Source: Kastovskya adunca ATA6-11-RM4 (GTDB taxonomy: Bacteria > Cyanobacteriota > Cyanobacteriia > Cyanobacteriales > Coleofasciculaceae). From it: 64,000 nt of DNA. The DNA lies in assembly GCA_019359445.1 (NCBI GenBank), contig JAHHHJ010000020.1:37736-101735 (forward strand). Reading direction: 5' to 3'. A program made the position numbers and the translations under genes. The notes beneath the pieces are model-generated. The model was not told where the DNA came from. It saw only the letters and a list, made by a program, of their open reading frames with translations, and made no database searches. Shown one piece after another: positions 35,528 through 44,644 of the stretch. Each line of letters starts with the position of its first letter. Position 1 is the first letter of the stretch.

Positions 35528-35713
35528 TGGGTGCTGCGAGGTGAAACACAGATTTACATCGTTCAGGAAACTGGAATTGAAGAAGCGCTCGCCAAAGTCA
35601 AGACTCAGCATCCTCAAGAAACAGAAAAATTGGAAGTCATTACAGTCGGAGGCATTTTGGCACCCGATCAGGTGATCTCCACATCTACTTATCGCTATGC
35701 AGCCACCTCCTAA
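35528..35713 (+). pseudogene. C-terminal fragment of an unknown protein
   Basis: Starting almost exactly at the inner border of the duplicated tail, a frame reads WVLRGETQIYIVQETGIEEA and on to STSTYRYAATS and a stop at 35713. The text is protein-like, but the only possible start is a GTG at 35531 with no ribosome binding site, so I read it as the end of a gene cut off by the rearrangement. It overlaps the first codons of the integrase remnant. I do not recognise the family. Confidence 0.4.
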
Positions 35714-36032
35714 AAAATTGCTGGATCAGGTGCGGGATGTTATTCGTCTCAAGCACTACGCCTACCGCACTGAAGAAACCTACGTGCAATAGATTCGTCG
35801 CTACATCCTGTTTCACAATAAGCGCCATCCCAGGGATATGGGCAAATCTGAAATCGAAGCATTTCTCACCCATCTAGCGGTTGAGGGACAGGTCTCCGCT
35901 TCAACCCAAAATCAAGCCCTCAGTGCCTTGCTGTTTCTCTATCGGGAAGTGCTCAATCTGGAAATGTATTGATGCTGTTCGAGCAAAACGACCTCAGTAT
36001 GTGCCAACAGTGTTGACCACACGCGATCGCCT
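35697..36032 (+). pseudogene. Integron-type tyrosine recombinase, broken
   Basis: The N-terminal half of an IntI-like integrase: KKLLDQVRDVIRLKHYAYRT, then EETYVQ, a TAG where Trp is expected, then [37 protein letters not shown] and [17 protein letters not shown]. The frame then shifts near 35970; the next frame gives DAVRAKRPQYVPTVLT before the sequence runs into the ABC-gene repeat. The catalytic domain with the R-H-R-Y residues is absent. Nonsense codon, frameshift and truncation make it inactive. Orientation is opposite to the exporter. Confidence 0.88.
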
Positions 36033-39015
36033 AACTCACCTGTGCTTCCTGTTGGATGTAGAGGCAATAGTAGCGACCGCGTAATTCCATCAATTCCTCA
36101 TGGGTGCCTTGCTCAACCACGCTGCCACGATCCATGACAACGATCGCATCGGCGTGACGAATTGTACCGAGTCGGTGGGTAATAAAAAAGACGGTACGTC
36201 CCCGGAAATGTTCAGCAAGATTTAAACAGACTTGCCGTTCTGTATCGTAGTCCAAGGCACTGGTCGCTTCGTCCAAGACCAGCAGACGGGGATTTTGCAA
36301 AATTGTGCGGGCGATCGCGATTCGTTGCCGTTGTCCCCCGGAGAGCGCTGAACCCCTCTCCCCAACGCGAGTATTGTAGCCACTAGGCAAACTCATAATA
36401 AAGTCATGCGCCACGGCAACCTTGGCCGCCTCAATGATTTCCTCTGAAGTCGCATCCGGTTGAGTCAGGGCAATGTTATCTTGAACGCTGCCGTCAAATA
36501 ACAGCGTATCTTGGGGAACCACCCCAATTTGCTGCCGCAGGGAATACAGTTCCACCTTGCTGATGTCGTAGTCATCAATTAAGATTCGCCCTGTATTGGC
36601 TTCGTACAGTCGGGGGATGAGTTTAGTTAAGGTACTTTTACCAGAACCACTCAAACCAACAACACCGATAAATATCCCGGCGGGAAAGTCTAGATTGATG
36701 CGGTCTAACTGAGGCGCAGTATTGGGATTGTACTGAAAGCAGACATTGTCGTATCGTACAGCCCCTTGGATGACGGGCATGGGGATATTTTTGCGGTCTT
36801 CCTCTGTAGCTTCCTGAGGACTATCAACGATATCGCTCAAGCGTTCTAGAGATAGGGCAGTTTCCTGGAAGTTTTGCCACAACTGTACCAAGCGCAGTAA
36901 GGGACTGGTGACGTAGCTGGCAATGATCCGGAAGGCGATTAATTGTCCTAAACTCAACTCGCCTTGGAGTACCAGATATGCGCCCACCCACAACACCAGC
37001 AAACCAGAGAGTTTGTTGAGGAAACTACTGGTAGAACTTGCCGTGGTGTTGGTTAAAACCGTTTGAAAACCTGCCGTGACATAGCGAGAATAACGTTCTT
37101 GCCAGTACCAGCGCGATCGCAATTCAATATTTTGTGCCTTCACGGTTTGGATACCGGAAAGCACTTCCACTAAATAGGATTGCGTTTGGGCATTGCGTTC
37201 CGCCTTAACACGCAACTGTCGCCGCACAATCGGAGACACAATAATAGTTAACAGCGCAAAAGCAGGAACGGTTGCTAATGCTACCAACGTCAGTTGCCAG
37301 CTATAAATCAGCATGACAACGATGTAGATCACCGAAAAAATGGCATCTAACACCACCGTTAACGCCGTACCTGTTAAAAACGAGCGGATGTTTTCCAGTT
37401 CATTAATCCGCGTTGCTAGTTCCCCAACCGGGCGACGTTCAAAATAGCGCAGCGGTAAACGCAGCAAATGGTCGATGATTTCCGAACCCAGAGCTAGGTC
37501 AATGCGATTGGTGGTATCAACAAATAAATAAGTTCGCAGACTCGTTAAAAGCGCTTCAAAGATTGCTACAACTACCAGGAAAATACCTAGAACATGCAGC
37601 GTGTCTAAGCTGTTTTGCGTCAACACCGTGTCGATAATTACTTGAATCATTAACGGGTTGGCGAGTCCAAAAAGCTGGACAAAAAAGGAAGCAATGAAAA
37701 CTTCCAACAGAACTTTGCGGTAGCGAATTAGGGAAGGAATAAACCAGCGCAAGCTAAATTTTTGCTTGGGCGTTTCTTTCGTCGGTTTGAGGAGCAATAC
37801 CTCCCCGCTATCGCCCCAAGCTTCGATGAAATCAGCAGGTTTCCGGCGAGAAATTCCGGTTTCAGGGCTACCCAATACTAATTCGCGATCGCTACTTTCG
37901 TAGACAATGGCAAAACTATCCCGCCAGCGAATCATTGCGGGTGTAGGGAGGCGTGTGATCACCGCAGCCGGGACGGTGACGAGTTGAGCATTTAACCCCA
38001 TCAACTCCGCGACCCCACCACAAAGTTGTAGGGATGGGCTACCACTACGTTCCAACTGATTGCTGATAATGCGCCGAATTACTTCCTTACGGAAGGGCAA
38101 ATTCAGGTGTTGGCTGAGCATTTGAAAGCAGGCGAGGGTGGCATTGAGGGTGCCTCGTCCGCGAACGTGGGGGTATTTCTGATGTTTGTTGTTGCTTTGC
38201 TGTCTGTAGGGGAGGGAGGGTTCTGGGGCGTAGGGAATATCGTCTATCGAATCGTTATCCGGGGATGGGAAAGCATCTTGCCCTGCCCTTAGTGCTAATG
38301 AATCTTGATGAAGTAGTCCCAGATCAGATAGTAGGAAGCCAACAATCCTGGCGGGAGTTTGATCGATAACTTCAACAACAGGAGAATTTACCTCCTCTAA
38401 ACGACTGCCCTTGGGGTGATTGAGCAGGATTCCACCTCCACTGACTAGCCATAGGCGATCGCTATCTAGTTCTTGGAGGCGATTTTTGCCAGTGGAAAGA
38501 TAGCGCACTACCGCATTGGGTTGCGCCTGCAACGCTAATTGCTTCAAATCTTGAGTAGCATTTGCCTGTCGTTGCAGTTGTGCGCCTAAAAGTTCAAAGG
38601 CTTCCACAACAGAACAGCGATCGCGGATTTCTTTTGTCCAGGATGGTTCTTCCTCTAACAGTGTCAAAAAATCCGCAGCCGGAAGGGTCAGACAGATCGT
38701 TTCTATAGAAGCGATCGCCGTTTCGCAAGGAAATCCCCGCACCAAACCTACCCAACCCACCATCTCTCCCGGTTGCAACAGTTTTAAAGTAACAGGGACT
38801 TGCGTGCGGGGGTCATGCCCCAAAAGACGACCTTGCCCTTCGTAAATGATCGCCACCTGGGTAACCAGTTGCTCCCGCATCACAATCCCTTGCCCCATGC
38901 GGTAACGTAAAAGCTGAAACTTCTGCGCCAATTGGGTCAATCGTTCAGGAGGTAAGCGATCGAAGGGATAAACAGTCGCCAGAAAGCTTTGAATGTTGGT
39001 TTTGGTGTAGGTCAT
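36031..39015 (-). CDS. Peptidase-like-domain ABC exporter with N-terminal cyclic-nucleotide-type domain
   Basis: A 994-residue exporter of the type used for peptide or protein secretion (type I secretion, HetC-like layout). Residues 1-150 form a cyclic-nucleotide-binding-type sensor (LQPGEMVGWVGLV). About 283-415 is a C39-peptidase-like domain, but the motif that normally reads DCG-x-AC is LNATLAC (290-296), so the catalytic Cys is missing and it probably only binds leader peptides. Membrane helices lie at about 435-735. The ATPase has Walker A GLSGSGKS (787-794), signature LSGGQ (891-895), Walker B ending LDEA (D915, E916) and His947. A PPIase gene lies 56 bases upstream on the same strand. 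No HlyD-type adaptor gene follows; the downstream region is rearranged. Confidence 0.93.
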   Translation of the reverse strand: MTYTKTNIQSFLATVYPFDRLPPERLTQLAQKFQLLRYRMGQGIVMREQLVTQVAIIYEGQGRLLGHDPRTQVPVTLKLLQPGEMVGWVGLVRGFPCETAIASIETICLTLPAADFLTLLEEEPSWTKEIRDRCSVVEAFELLGAQLQRQANATQDLKQLALQAQPNAVVRYLSTGKNRLQELDSDRLWLVSGGGILLNHPKGSRLEEVNSPVVEVIDQTPARIVGFLLSDLGLLHQDSLALRAGQDAFPSPDNDSIDDIPYAPEPSLPYRQQSNNKHQKYPHVRGRGTLNATLACFQMLSQHLNLPFRKEVIRRIISNQLERSGSPSLQLCGGVAELMGLNAQLVTVPAAVITRLPTPAMIRWRDSFAIVYESSDRELVLGSPETGISRRKPADFIEAWGDSGEVLLLKPTKETPKQKFSLRWFIPSLIRYRKVLLEVFIASFFVQLFGLANPLMIQVIIDTVLTQNSLDTLHVLGIFLVVVAIFEALLTSLRTYLFVDTTNRIDLALGSEIIDHLLRLPLRYFERRPVGELATRINELENIRSFLTGTALTVVLDAIFSVIYIVVMLIYSWQLTLVALATVPAFALLTIIVSPIVRRQLRVKAERNAQTQSYLVEVLSGIQTVKAQNIELRSRWYWQERYSRYVTAGFQTVLTNTTASSTSSFLNKLSGLLVLWVGAYLVLQGELSLGQLIAFRIIASYVTSPLLRLVQLWQNFQETALSLERLSDIVDSPQEATEEDRKNIPMPVIQGAVRYDNVCFQYNPNTAPQLDRINLDFPAGIFIGVVGLSGSGKSTLTKLIPRLYEANTGRILIDDYDISKVELYSLRQQIGVVPQDTLLFDGSVQDNIALTQPDATSEEIIEAAKVAVAHDFIMSLPSGYNTRVGERGSALSGGQRQRIAIARTILQNPRLLVLDEATSALDYDTERQVCLNLAEHFRGRTVFFITHRLGTIRHADAIVVMDRGSVVEQGTHEELMELRGRYYCLYIQQEAQVS

Positions 39016-39071
39016 AAATTCAGTAATTAGCCCTTCCCTGATTTATCAGTGAAATCAACAAGCATTCTGCA

Positions 39072-39812
39072 TTAGCCAACAGATTCGCTATTGATTGCTA
39101 GGAGTTGCTGGCTGACTTGTTCTTTTAACCAAGTGGTAAATAGCTCGTGTAATAGCCGTGCTTTACAGGCTTCATCAAGCTGGGCGGGGATAAATTTTTC
39201 TAAACGCACGACCGCTAGCCATTTATCAATTCGCACTGGGGGCCAAAGTTGCCCAGGCTGACTGGCACTAAGCATTTGTACGAGTTTGGGATGGGGACTA
39301 CTCAACTCCACAGGGCCAATCAATCCCCCCGTTTGGGCTTCTGCGCCTTGGGAATATTTTTGGGCAAGTTCACTAAAAGACTGTTCCCCAGCTTGCAGGC
39401 GAAAGTAGAGTTCTTGGACAATACCTTCATCACTGGTGCGGATTAAGGAGTAAATAACACGATCTAGTTGCCCTTTGCGGTTGAGGAAGTAAGATTCTAG
39501 CTTGTGACCCCAGGTAGCTTGTTTGAACTTTTCAATTCTTAGTTTTCTAGTGGCTAATGCCTCTACCTGCAATTGAGTCAGCCCCTGCTGTTTTTGCCAA
39601 GCTTGGCGGGCTTCGTCAGTAGGGAGTTGTTGTTGGGTGTAAAATTCCTGGCAAGCACGGGATAGTTCTTCTGGGGTGCAGGTAATTGCAGCGATCGCCC
39701 CATCAATAATCATCTCTTGCAACAATTGCGGTAGTAATTGATAGTGCCGCAACAAGGGAACAATTTCTTCAGTCGTAATTGCGCGATCGCCTACTTGCAA
39801 AACAACAGCCAT
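39072..39812 (-). CDS. Parvulin-type peptidyl-prolyl isomerase
   Basis: A SurA/PpiC-like foldase, 246 residues from the ATG at 39812 (MAVVLQVGDRAITTEEIVPL); a start at 39881 would add 23 residues unlike the family. The N-terminal helical part is followed by a parvulin domain with QELYFRLQAGEQSFSELAQK, SQGAEAQTGGLIGPVEL and a late PPVRIDKWLAVVRLEK. No signal peptide is visible, so it may act on the cytoplasmic side or on the exporter itself. Cyanobacterial peptide exporters often have such a PPIase next to them; here the exporter gene follows after 56 bases, so the two are likely an operon. Confidence 0.88.
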   Translation of the reverse strand: MAVVLQVGDRAITTEEIVPLLRHYQLLPQLLQEMIIDGAIAAITCTPEELSRACQEFYTQQQLPTDEARQAWQKQQGLTQLQVEALATRKLRIEKFKQATWGHKLESYFLNRKGQLDRVIYSLIRTSDEGIVQELYFRLQAGEQSFSELAQKYSQGAEAQTGGLIGPVELSSPHPKLVQMLSASQPGQLWPPVRIDKWLAVVRLEKFIPAQLDEACKARLLHELFTTWLKEQVSQQLLAINSESVG

Positions 39813-40129
39813 GCTAGATACATTTTTGACTGATGATCCTATCAAACTCTTAGGCAGATCGCGATATCTTGCCAGACGCAACCTAGGCTGAAAGCCTTTG
39901 TCTTGCTAGTTTTGAGGACTATCAATGAGTTTAAGTAAAGTTCTATGAATCGTTGAATCACGCATTTTTCTAACAATTCCACTTCTTGCCCTAAAAGTGC
40001 AAAGTAGTGGGCGGGGCTATGAAACTAGGCGAAAGTCACGCCTGGATAGTAGACTAACTTTTGCAGCGTTGGAGCAGGCTTCTGCTTCAGCCCTCTTTGG
40101 CGATTAATCCTAGGGTACTTTTATAGGTT

Positions 40130-40843
40130 TTGGTTATGACAGCAACAGACCCCGTTACAGTGATGAAACAGGAAGTGGGCAAGGCAGCCGCCGCACTAGT
40201 GAAGTCAGGTACGATTGTCGGGCTGGGTACGGGTTCAACCACAGCTTATGCGATAGAGTACATTGGCGATCGCCTCAAATCTGGCGAAATTAAAGACATT
40301 GTCGGTATTCCCACCTCCTTTCAAGCCGAAGTCTTGGCGAAAAAATACGGAATTCCCCTAACAACCCTAGATGCGGTTGAGCATATTGATATTGCTATCG
40401 ACGGAGCAGATGAAGTCGATCCGCAAAAGAACTTGATTAAAGGTGGCGGTGCTGCCCACACTCGCGAGAAAGTTGTTGATTCCCTGGCAAACCAATTTGT
40501 TGTCGTGGTAGATAGCGGCAAATTGGTAGATAAGCTGGGTTCATCGTTCCTGTTGCCTGTGGAAGTGATTCCGATGGCACTTGCCCCTGTAATGCGAGCC
40601 ATTGAAAAACTCGGCGGCAAACCCGAACTCCGCATGGGGGTCAAAAAAGCCGGCCCTGTCGTTACCGATCAAGGTAACTTAGTGATTGATGTGAAATTTG
40701 ACTTCATTGACAACCCAGCCGAGTTGGAAAAAACACTGAACAACATTCCCGGCGTTCTGGAAAATGGCTTGTTCGTCGGTGTTGCTGATATTGTGCTGGT
40801 CGGTGAAGTGAAAGACGGTCAGCCTACTGTGCGTCAGATGTAA
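40130..40843 (+). CDS. rpiA: Ribose-5-phosphate isomerase A
   Basis: Interconverts ribose-5-phosphate and ribulose-5-phosphate in the Calvin cycle and the oxidative pentose-phosphate pathway. The 237 residues hold [17 protein letters not shown] (phosphate loop), the catalytic-site blocks [18 protein letters not shown] (Asp pair, Lys) and HTREKVVDS (Glu), and [15 protein letters not shown]. All expected residues are present and the length is normal. An ATG two codons into the frame (40136) is an alternative start. It is monocistronic. rpe, the partner epimerase, lies at 50782. Confidence 0.96.
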   Translation: MVMTATDPVTVMKQEVGKAAAALVKSGTIVGLGTGSTTAYAIEYIGDRLKSGEIKDIVGIPTSFQAEVLAKKYGIPLTTLDAVEHIDIAIDGADEVDPQKNLIKGGGAAHTREKVVDSLANQFVVVVDSGKLVDKLGSSFLLPVEVIPMALAPVMRAIEKLGGKPELRMGVKKAGPVVTDQGNLVIDVKFDFIDNPAELEKTLNNIPGVLENGLFVGVADIVLVGEVKDGQPTVRQM

Positions 40844-41005
40844 ATAGCCCCACCTGGTGTTTTTTGTCAGGGAGCAGGGAAGGCACTGGGTGGAGTTTTA
40901 CACAAATTTTTTATAATTTAACTCTAAGACCATAGATAGGGTATTCCTGATCGGGGATAAGTCTAAGCTGAGGTGTGTTTAGCTACCTTGATAGAGGAAA
41001 AACTT

Positions 41006-41206
41006 ATGTCTAGCAATAATGCTAACCGTAAAGATCCTGCGGTCGAACCCGATACCCCGGCTGAGGGTTGGGTGAATATTGCTACGAGTCCGGCAACCGA
41101 TCCCCAGGATTTTTTGGCTGAAGAGGATGAGGTAATCGCAGCTTTGGAAACTCCAGAGAGTGATGTGGCTACCCAACCAGCAGCAGATAACAAGTCACAG
41201 CAATAG
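41006..41206 (+). CDS. Small acidic hypothetical protein
   Basis: A 66-residue, very acidic, probably disordered protein. I choose the ATG at 41006 (MSSNNANRKDPAVEPDTPAE) because GAGG lies about nine bases upstream; a longer frame from 40973 adds 11 residues without support. Pro, Glu, Ala and Thr dominate, with one conserved-looking GWVNIATSP patch. No known domain. It could be a regulatory or linker peptide. Confidence 0.6.
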   Translation: MSSNNANRKDPAVEPDTPAEGWVNIATSPATDPQDFLAEEDEVIAALETPESDVATQPAADNKSQQ

Positions 41207-41247
41207 AAGAACGTCCAACAGCTAGGGTAGAAATATCTGATAGAAAC

Positions 41248-41342
41248 TTAGGACTTACGCACTGACAACGAAATTGCGTCATTCTGAGCGATAGTGAAGA
41301 ATCTCAAACCCTTGTTATAGCGTTACGGTGCGTAAGTCCTAA
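41248..41342. mobile_element. MITE-like element, 95 bp, 15-bp perfect terminal inverted repeats
   Basis: Ends are TTAGGACTTACGCAC (41248-41262) and GTGCGTAAGTCCTAA (41328-41342), exact inverted copies. No coding capacity. The core AGGACTTACGCA occurs alone at 17244-17255 and about 53329-53340. A short non-autonomous element or folded intergenic repeat, in the 350-base gap before the aldo/keto reductase gene. A second small palindromic repeat (CCCGATTTCT...AGTCGGGGA) follows at 41407-41432. Confidence 0.75.
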
Positions 41343-41559
41343 ACTGTTGCATTGATCGAATGAGCGATCGCTTATATAGCCGTCCTCAATGATTCCCGTA
41401 GGCGAGATACCCGATTTCTGAGGAGTCGGGGATATAAGGCGCTAGCATCTCACAACATGGTTCTCTAGCTCCCTAGCTGTAAAGGCAGTAGAGCTAATAG
41501 GTTTAACTTGCCATCGTAGAAGCTTAAGATCGCTTTTAGGGAAGGAGAAGACGACTATC

Positions 41560-42741
41560 ATGCAGTATCGAAGATTTGGGCGTACAGAGTTAAAAATGCC
41601 TGTGTTCTCTTGCGGTGGCATGAGATACCAACACAATTGGAAGGATGTTCCTGAGGAGCAAATTCCCCAGGACAGTCAGCAGAATCTGGAAGCAATCATC
41701 CACCGTTCTCTAGAAGTTGGGATTAATCACATTGAAACTGCCCGTGGCTATGGCACCTCCGAAATGCAACTTGGGCGGATTCTGCCGACTTTTCCCCGTG
41801 AAAAGCTGATTGTTCAGACGAAAATTAGCCCGAAGTCCGACCCAAAGGAGTTTCGCCATCTGTTTGACAAGTCCCTGGCAAATTTGAAGCTAGACTACGT
41901 TGACTTGCTGGGGCTGCATGGGATTAATACGTTGGAGTTGCTACAGGAATGCATCCGTCCGGGGGGCTGTCTGGATGTGGTAAGGCAGTTACAAGCACAG
42001 GGAAAGGTGAGGTTTGTAGGGTTTTCAACCCACGGGCCGACTGATGTAATCATCAAGACGATTGAAACTGACCAGTTTGATTACGTTAACCTGCACTGGT
42101 ATTACATCAATCAGTTCAACTGGCCTGCCATTGCAGCGGCGACACGCCATGATATGGGGGTGTTTATCATCAGCCCTTCGGATAAAGGAGGAATGCTTTA
42201 CAAGCCGCCACAGAAGCTTGTAGACCTCTGTAGACCCCTGAGTCCAATAGTGTTTAATGACTTATTTTGTCTTTCCCATTCCCAAGTACACACCCTTAGT
42301 TTGGGGGTATCGCGACCCACTGATTTTGACGAACACTTGCAGGCGGTAGAGTTGCTGGATAGGGTTGATGAACTGTTGCCACCGATTTTAGTGCGATTGG
42401 AGGAAGAAGCGATCGCTACTTTCGGTGAAGATTGGGTCAAAACCTGGCACATCGGTTTACCAGAGTTTGAAGAAACGCCCGCCGGAATTAATATTCCGGT
42501 AATTCTCTGGCTCAGGAACCTCGCCCTTGCCTACGACATGACCGAATACGCCAAGATGCGCTACAACTTGCTAGGTAGTGGCGGGCACTGGTTCCCTGGA
42601 AATCAGGCGCGTAATGTCCGCAAACTGGATTTGCAGCATTGTTTGCGAAAAAGTCGCTACGCGGATCAAATCCCGGCTTTCCTGGAAGACGCGGATCGCT
42701 TGTTGGGGGGTGAAGCCGTAAAACGCCTGTCTCAGCAGTGA
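41560..42741 (+). CDS. Aldo/keto reductase
   Basis: A 393-residue NAD(P)H-dependent oxidoreductase with the TIM-barrel aldo/keto reductase fold. The catalytic set can be read as Asp-like/Tyr in INHIETARGYGTSE (Tyr), Lys in VQTKISPK, and His in LLGLHGINT. VRFVGFSTHGP and GVFIISPSDKGGM (cofactor side) also fit. The extra C-terminal 100 residues are helical (LALAYDMTEYAKMRYNLLG) and resemble the ferredoxin-like-domain AKR subgroup but without the four-cysteine cluster motif, so no iron-sulfur centre is expected. GAAGGAG lies upstream of the ATG at 41560. Substrate unknown. Confidence 0.9.
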   Translation: MQYRRFGRTELKMPVFSCGGMRYQHNWKDVPEEQIPQDSQQNLEAIIHRSLEVGINHIETARGYGTSEMQLGRILPTFPREKLIVQTKISPKSDPKEFRHLFDKSLANLKLDYVDLLGLHGINTLELLQECIRPGGCLDVVRQLQAQGKVRFVGFSTHGPTDVIIKTIETDQFDYVNLHWYYINQFNWPAIAAATRHDMGVFIISPSDKGGMLYKPPQKLVDLCRPLSPIVFNDLFCLSHSQVHTLSLGVSRPTDFDEHLQAVELLDRVDELLPPILVRLEEEAIATFGEDWVKTWHIGLPEFEETPAGINIPVILWLRNLALAYDMTEYAKMRYNLLGSGGHWFPGNQARNVRKLDLQHCLRKSRYADQIPAFLEDADRLLGGEAVKRLSQQ

Positions 42742-42777
42742 AAGCGTCCCATTTCCCTAAATCATCCCAGCCTGAGT

Positions 42778-43530
42778 TTATGGCGAGGCTTTCCGCAGGT
42801 ACAAGCAGTGACGGACGCTGTTACTCAGTGGGGTGGTGAAGCTTTCCACAGACTCAACTACTCCACCTAGAGGTTCAACGACTTCCTGAAGGGCGGCGGT
42901 TTCCTCTTCTGTCCAATGACCCCGGTAGAGAATTGCTACACCTCCAGTTTTCAACAAAGGTAGAGAATACTCAGCACAAGCGGGTGCAGGGGCGACAGCT
43001 CTCAGACAAGCGATATCGTAGCTTTGGCGATGGTGCGGATGTTGATTTATTTGTTCCGCTCTGCCCGTCAGGGTTTTAGCATTATTTAGCCCCATCTCGG
43101 CAAGTAAGGTGTCGAGAAAGGCAATTTTTTTGCGCGTGGCGTCGAGTAAGGTGACAGAAAAATCAGGAAATGCGATCGCGATCGCATTTCCTGGAAACCC
43201 AGCTCCCGTACCAATATCAATCACCTTTAAGGCATTGGGTGGAAGTTCAGGATTATTTTCGGATGAGGGAGTTCCCATTCCACAGGAGGGGGCAATTATC
43301 CCCCGTAAAGAATCCCAAAGATGCTTTTCCCAAAAATCCTCTGGTTCAGTAATGCGAGTCAAATTTAATCGCTGATTACCTTCTAAAATCTTTTCATAAA
43401 GCTGCTGAAATTGCTGCTGTTGTACTGTTGTGGGCTGCCAGCCTAAGGTTTGCTCCCACACTTGCTCCATCTTTGGCAGTTGGGGAAAATTTTGAGGGTT
43501 GAAGCTTGATCGAGTTGATTGAGAATCCAT
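42778..43530 (-). CDS. rsmG: 16S rRNA (guanine527-N7)-methyltransferase
   Basis: Methylates G527 of 16S rRNA using S-adenosylmethionine. The 250-residue product (ATG at 43530, preceded by AGGACTAGG; an ATG at 43548 is also possible) has NLTRITEPEDFWEKHLWDSL at the N-terminal side, the SAM-binding loop VIDIGTGAGFPGNAIAIAFP, LLDATRKKIAFLDTL, and ACLRAVAPAPACAEYSLPLL. Family members are usually 210-250 residues. An insertion of about 15 polar residues (CGMGTPSSENNPELPPNA) lies before the SAM motif. It is monocistronic. Confidence 0.95.
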   Translation of the reverse strand: MDSQSTRSSFNPQNFPQLPKMEQVWEQTLGWQPTTVQQQQFQQLYEKILEGNQRLNLTRITEPEDFWEKHLWDSLRGIIAPSCGMGTPSSENNPELPPNALKVIDIGTGAGFPGNAIAIAFPDFSVTLLDATRKKIAFLDTLLAEMGLNNAKTLTGRAEQINQHPHHRQSYDIACLRAVAPAPACAEYSLPLLKTGGVAILYRGHWTEEETAALQEVVEPLGGVVESVESFTTPLSNSVRHCLYLRKASP

Positions 43531-43681
43531 CCTAGTCCTGAAAAGCAACAGACAACCGAACCGTCACACATCCGCGAGTGATTTGCAGATTGTTGAGTAA
43601 ACGGATCTTATCCAAAATTTATTAAAGGAAAACGTTATTTGCCAAACCCGCCTTAATAACCTGGCGCGTCTTTACCCGTAA

Positions 43682-44314
43682 CTAATGATGAATTTTGAGA
43701 CTTAAGATATAGCGACCGAGCTGGACTTCTTGTGACCACAGCTCATATTCCAGACGCAGGCTTTCCGGGAGAGGGCGACCTTTGAGTTCTAAGCTGCGTG
43801 TGTAATTTCTTAGGCGTAGGGAGCTATGTTCCTTGAGGTCGTCATTTTGCAACCAATAACGGCTAATTCCGTAGACGCCTTGCTCCCAGAGATGGCGATA
43901 GCTTAGCTTGCCGTTGCCCTGCATCGTCATAATTACCCGGTAAGGGGAAATCTCTAGCCACAGGAGTCGAGGGCTGCTAGAGCCTGACGTGGGGTTTTCA
44001 GCCGATATCTCCGGTTCTGGCTCCCACTCTGGTAAAAAAGCGGGTTCGCTCAACAGCAGGTGAAACCGTTCTTGGTCTTTTTGATACAACGTGGCAGCAG
44101 TTTCCACCGTAGACAAAACGGGCAAATCGAGAGACATCAGGGAGAGGCAAACAGGTTTGCGATGATGCGTCAGCATGGAACGTGTGATTGGGGGGACACA
44201 ATAAGCATAGCCGTAAGGCTCAGTCCTCAAGGTCAGGCAGAAGGGTAAAGGAGGTTCTCTTTTCTCCTCATCAGTTCTAGACACGATAAAAAAATTGTGC
44301 AAAGTACTTGTCAA
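43682..44314 (-). CDS. Hypothetical cyanobacterial protein, 210 aa
   Basis: Unknown function. A soluble protein without signal peptide. Blocks such as LLWLEISPYRVIMTMQGNGKL, YRHLWEQGVYGISRYWLQND and YELWSQEVQLGRYILSLKIHH look conserved in character, with many Leu, Arg and Tyr. No catalytic motif. The first 40 residues are less ordered, and the true start may lie downstream, for instance at a Met near residue 47 or 60. It runs in the opposite direction to the tRNA-Asn gene 50 bases upstream. Confidence 0.6.
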   Translation of the reverse strand: MTSTLHNFFIVSRTDEEKREPPLPFCLTLRTEPYGYAYCVPPITRSMLTHHRKPVCLSLMSLDLPVLSTVETAATLYQKDQERFHLLLSEPAFLPEWEPEPEISAENPTSGSSSPRLLWLEISPYRVIMTMQGNGKLSYRHLWEQGVYGISRYWLQNDDLKEHSSLRLRNYTRSLELKGRPLPESLRLEYELWSQEVQLGRYILSLKIHH

Positions 44315-44366
44315 ATTCTATCCTTTGAAGATAAGATAAGTAACTGTTGCGAAGGCAATGTTACTT

Positions 44367-44438
44367 TCCTCGGTAGCTCAGTGGTAGAGCGGTCGGCTGT
44401 TAACCGATTGGTCGTAGGTTCGAATCCCACCCGGGGAG
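44367..44438 (+). tRNA. trnN: tRNA-Asn (GUU)
   Basis: A 72-nt cloverleaf. Acceptor stem TCCTCGG pairs with CCGGGGA (one G-U). The D-arm is GCTCAGTGGTAGAGC. The anticodon loop CTGTTAA holds GTT. The T-arm is GTAGG-TTCGAAT-CCCAC. G is the discriminator and CCA is not encoded, as is common in cyanobacteria. Confidence 0.97.
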
Positions 44439-44644
44439 TTTTTAAAATTATGAGTGATGAGTTTTGAATTTATATCAAGACTCGTGACTGATCAACTAAG
44501 CCTAAAAAATTAATAACTACTAATAGTGTGCTTTTGCAAGGCAAACCTAGAAACTGAGCCAGTGCTGGTCACTGGACTCAACGGTGATGTTTCTCAAGTG
44601 AGGGTTCACATTGCTTACCTTACATTCTCGCTAGTCCCCAATTT

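Noticed and set aside
36001..36084. Continuation of the integrase frame into the ABC gene
   Set aside because: After VPTVLTTRDR the frame reads antisense exporter sequence and is not integrase.
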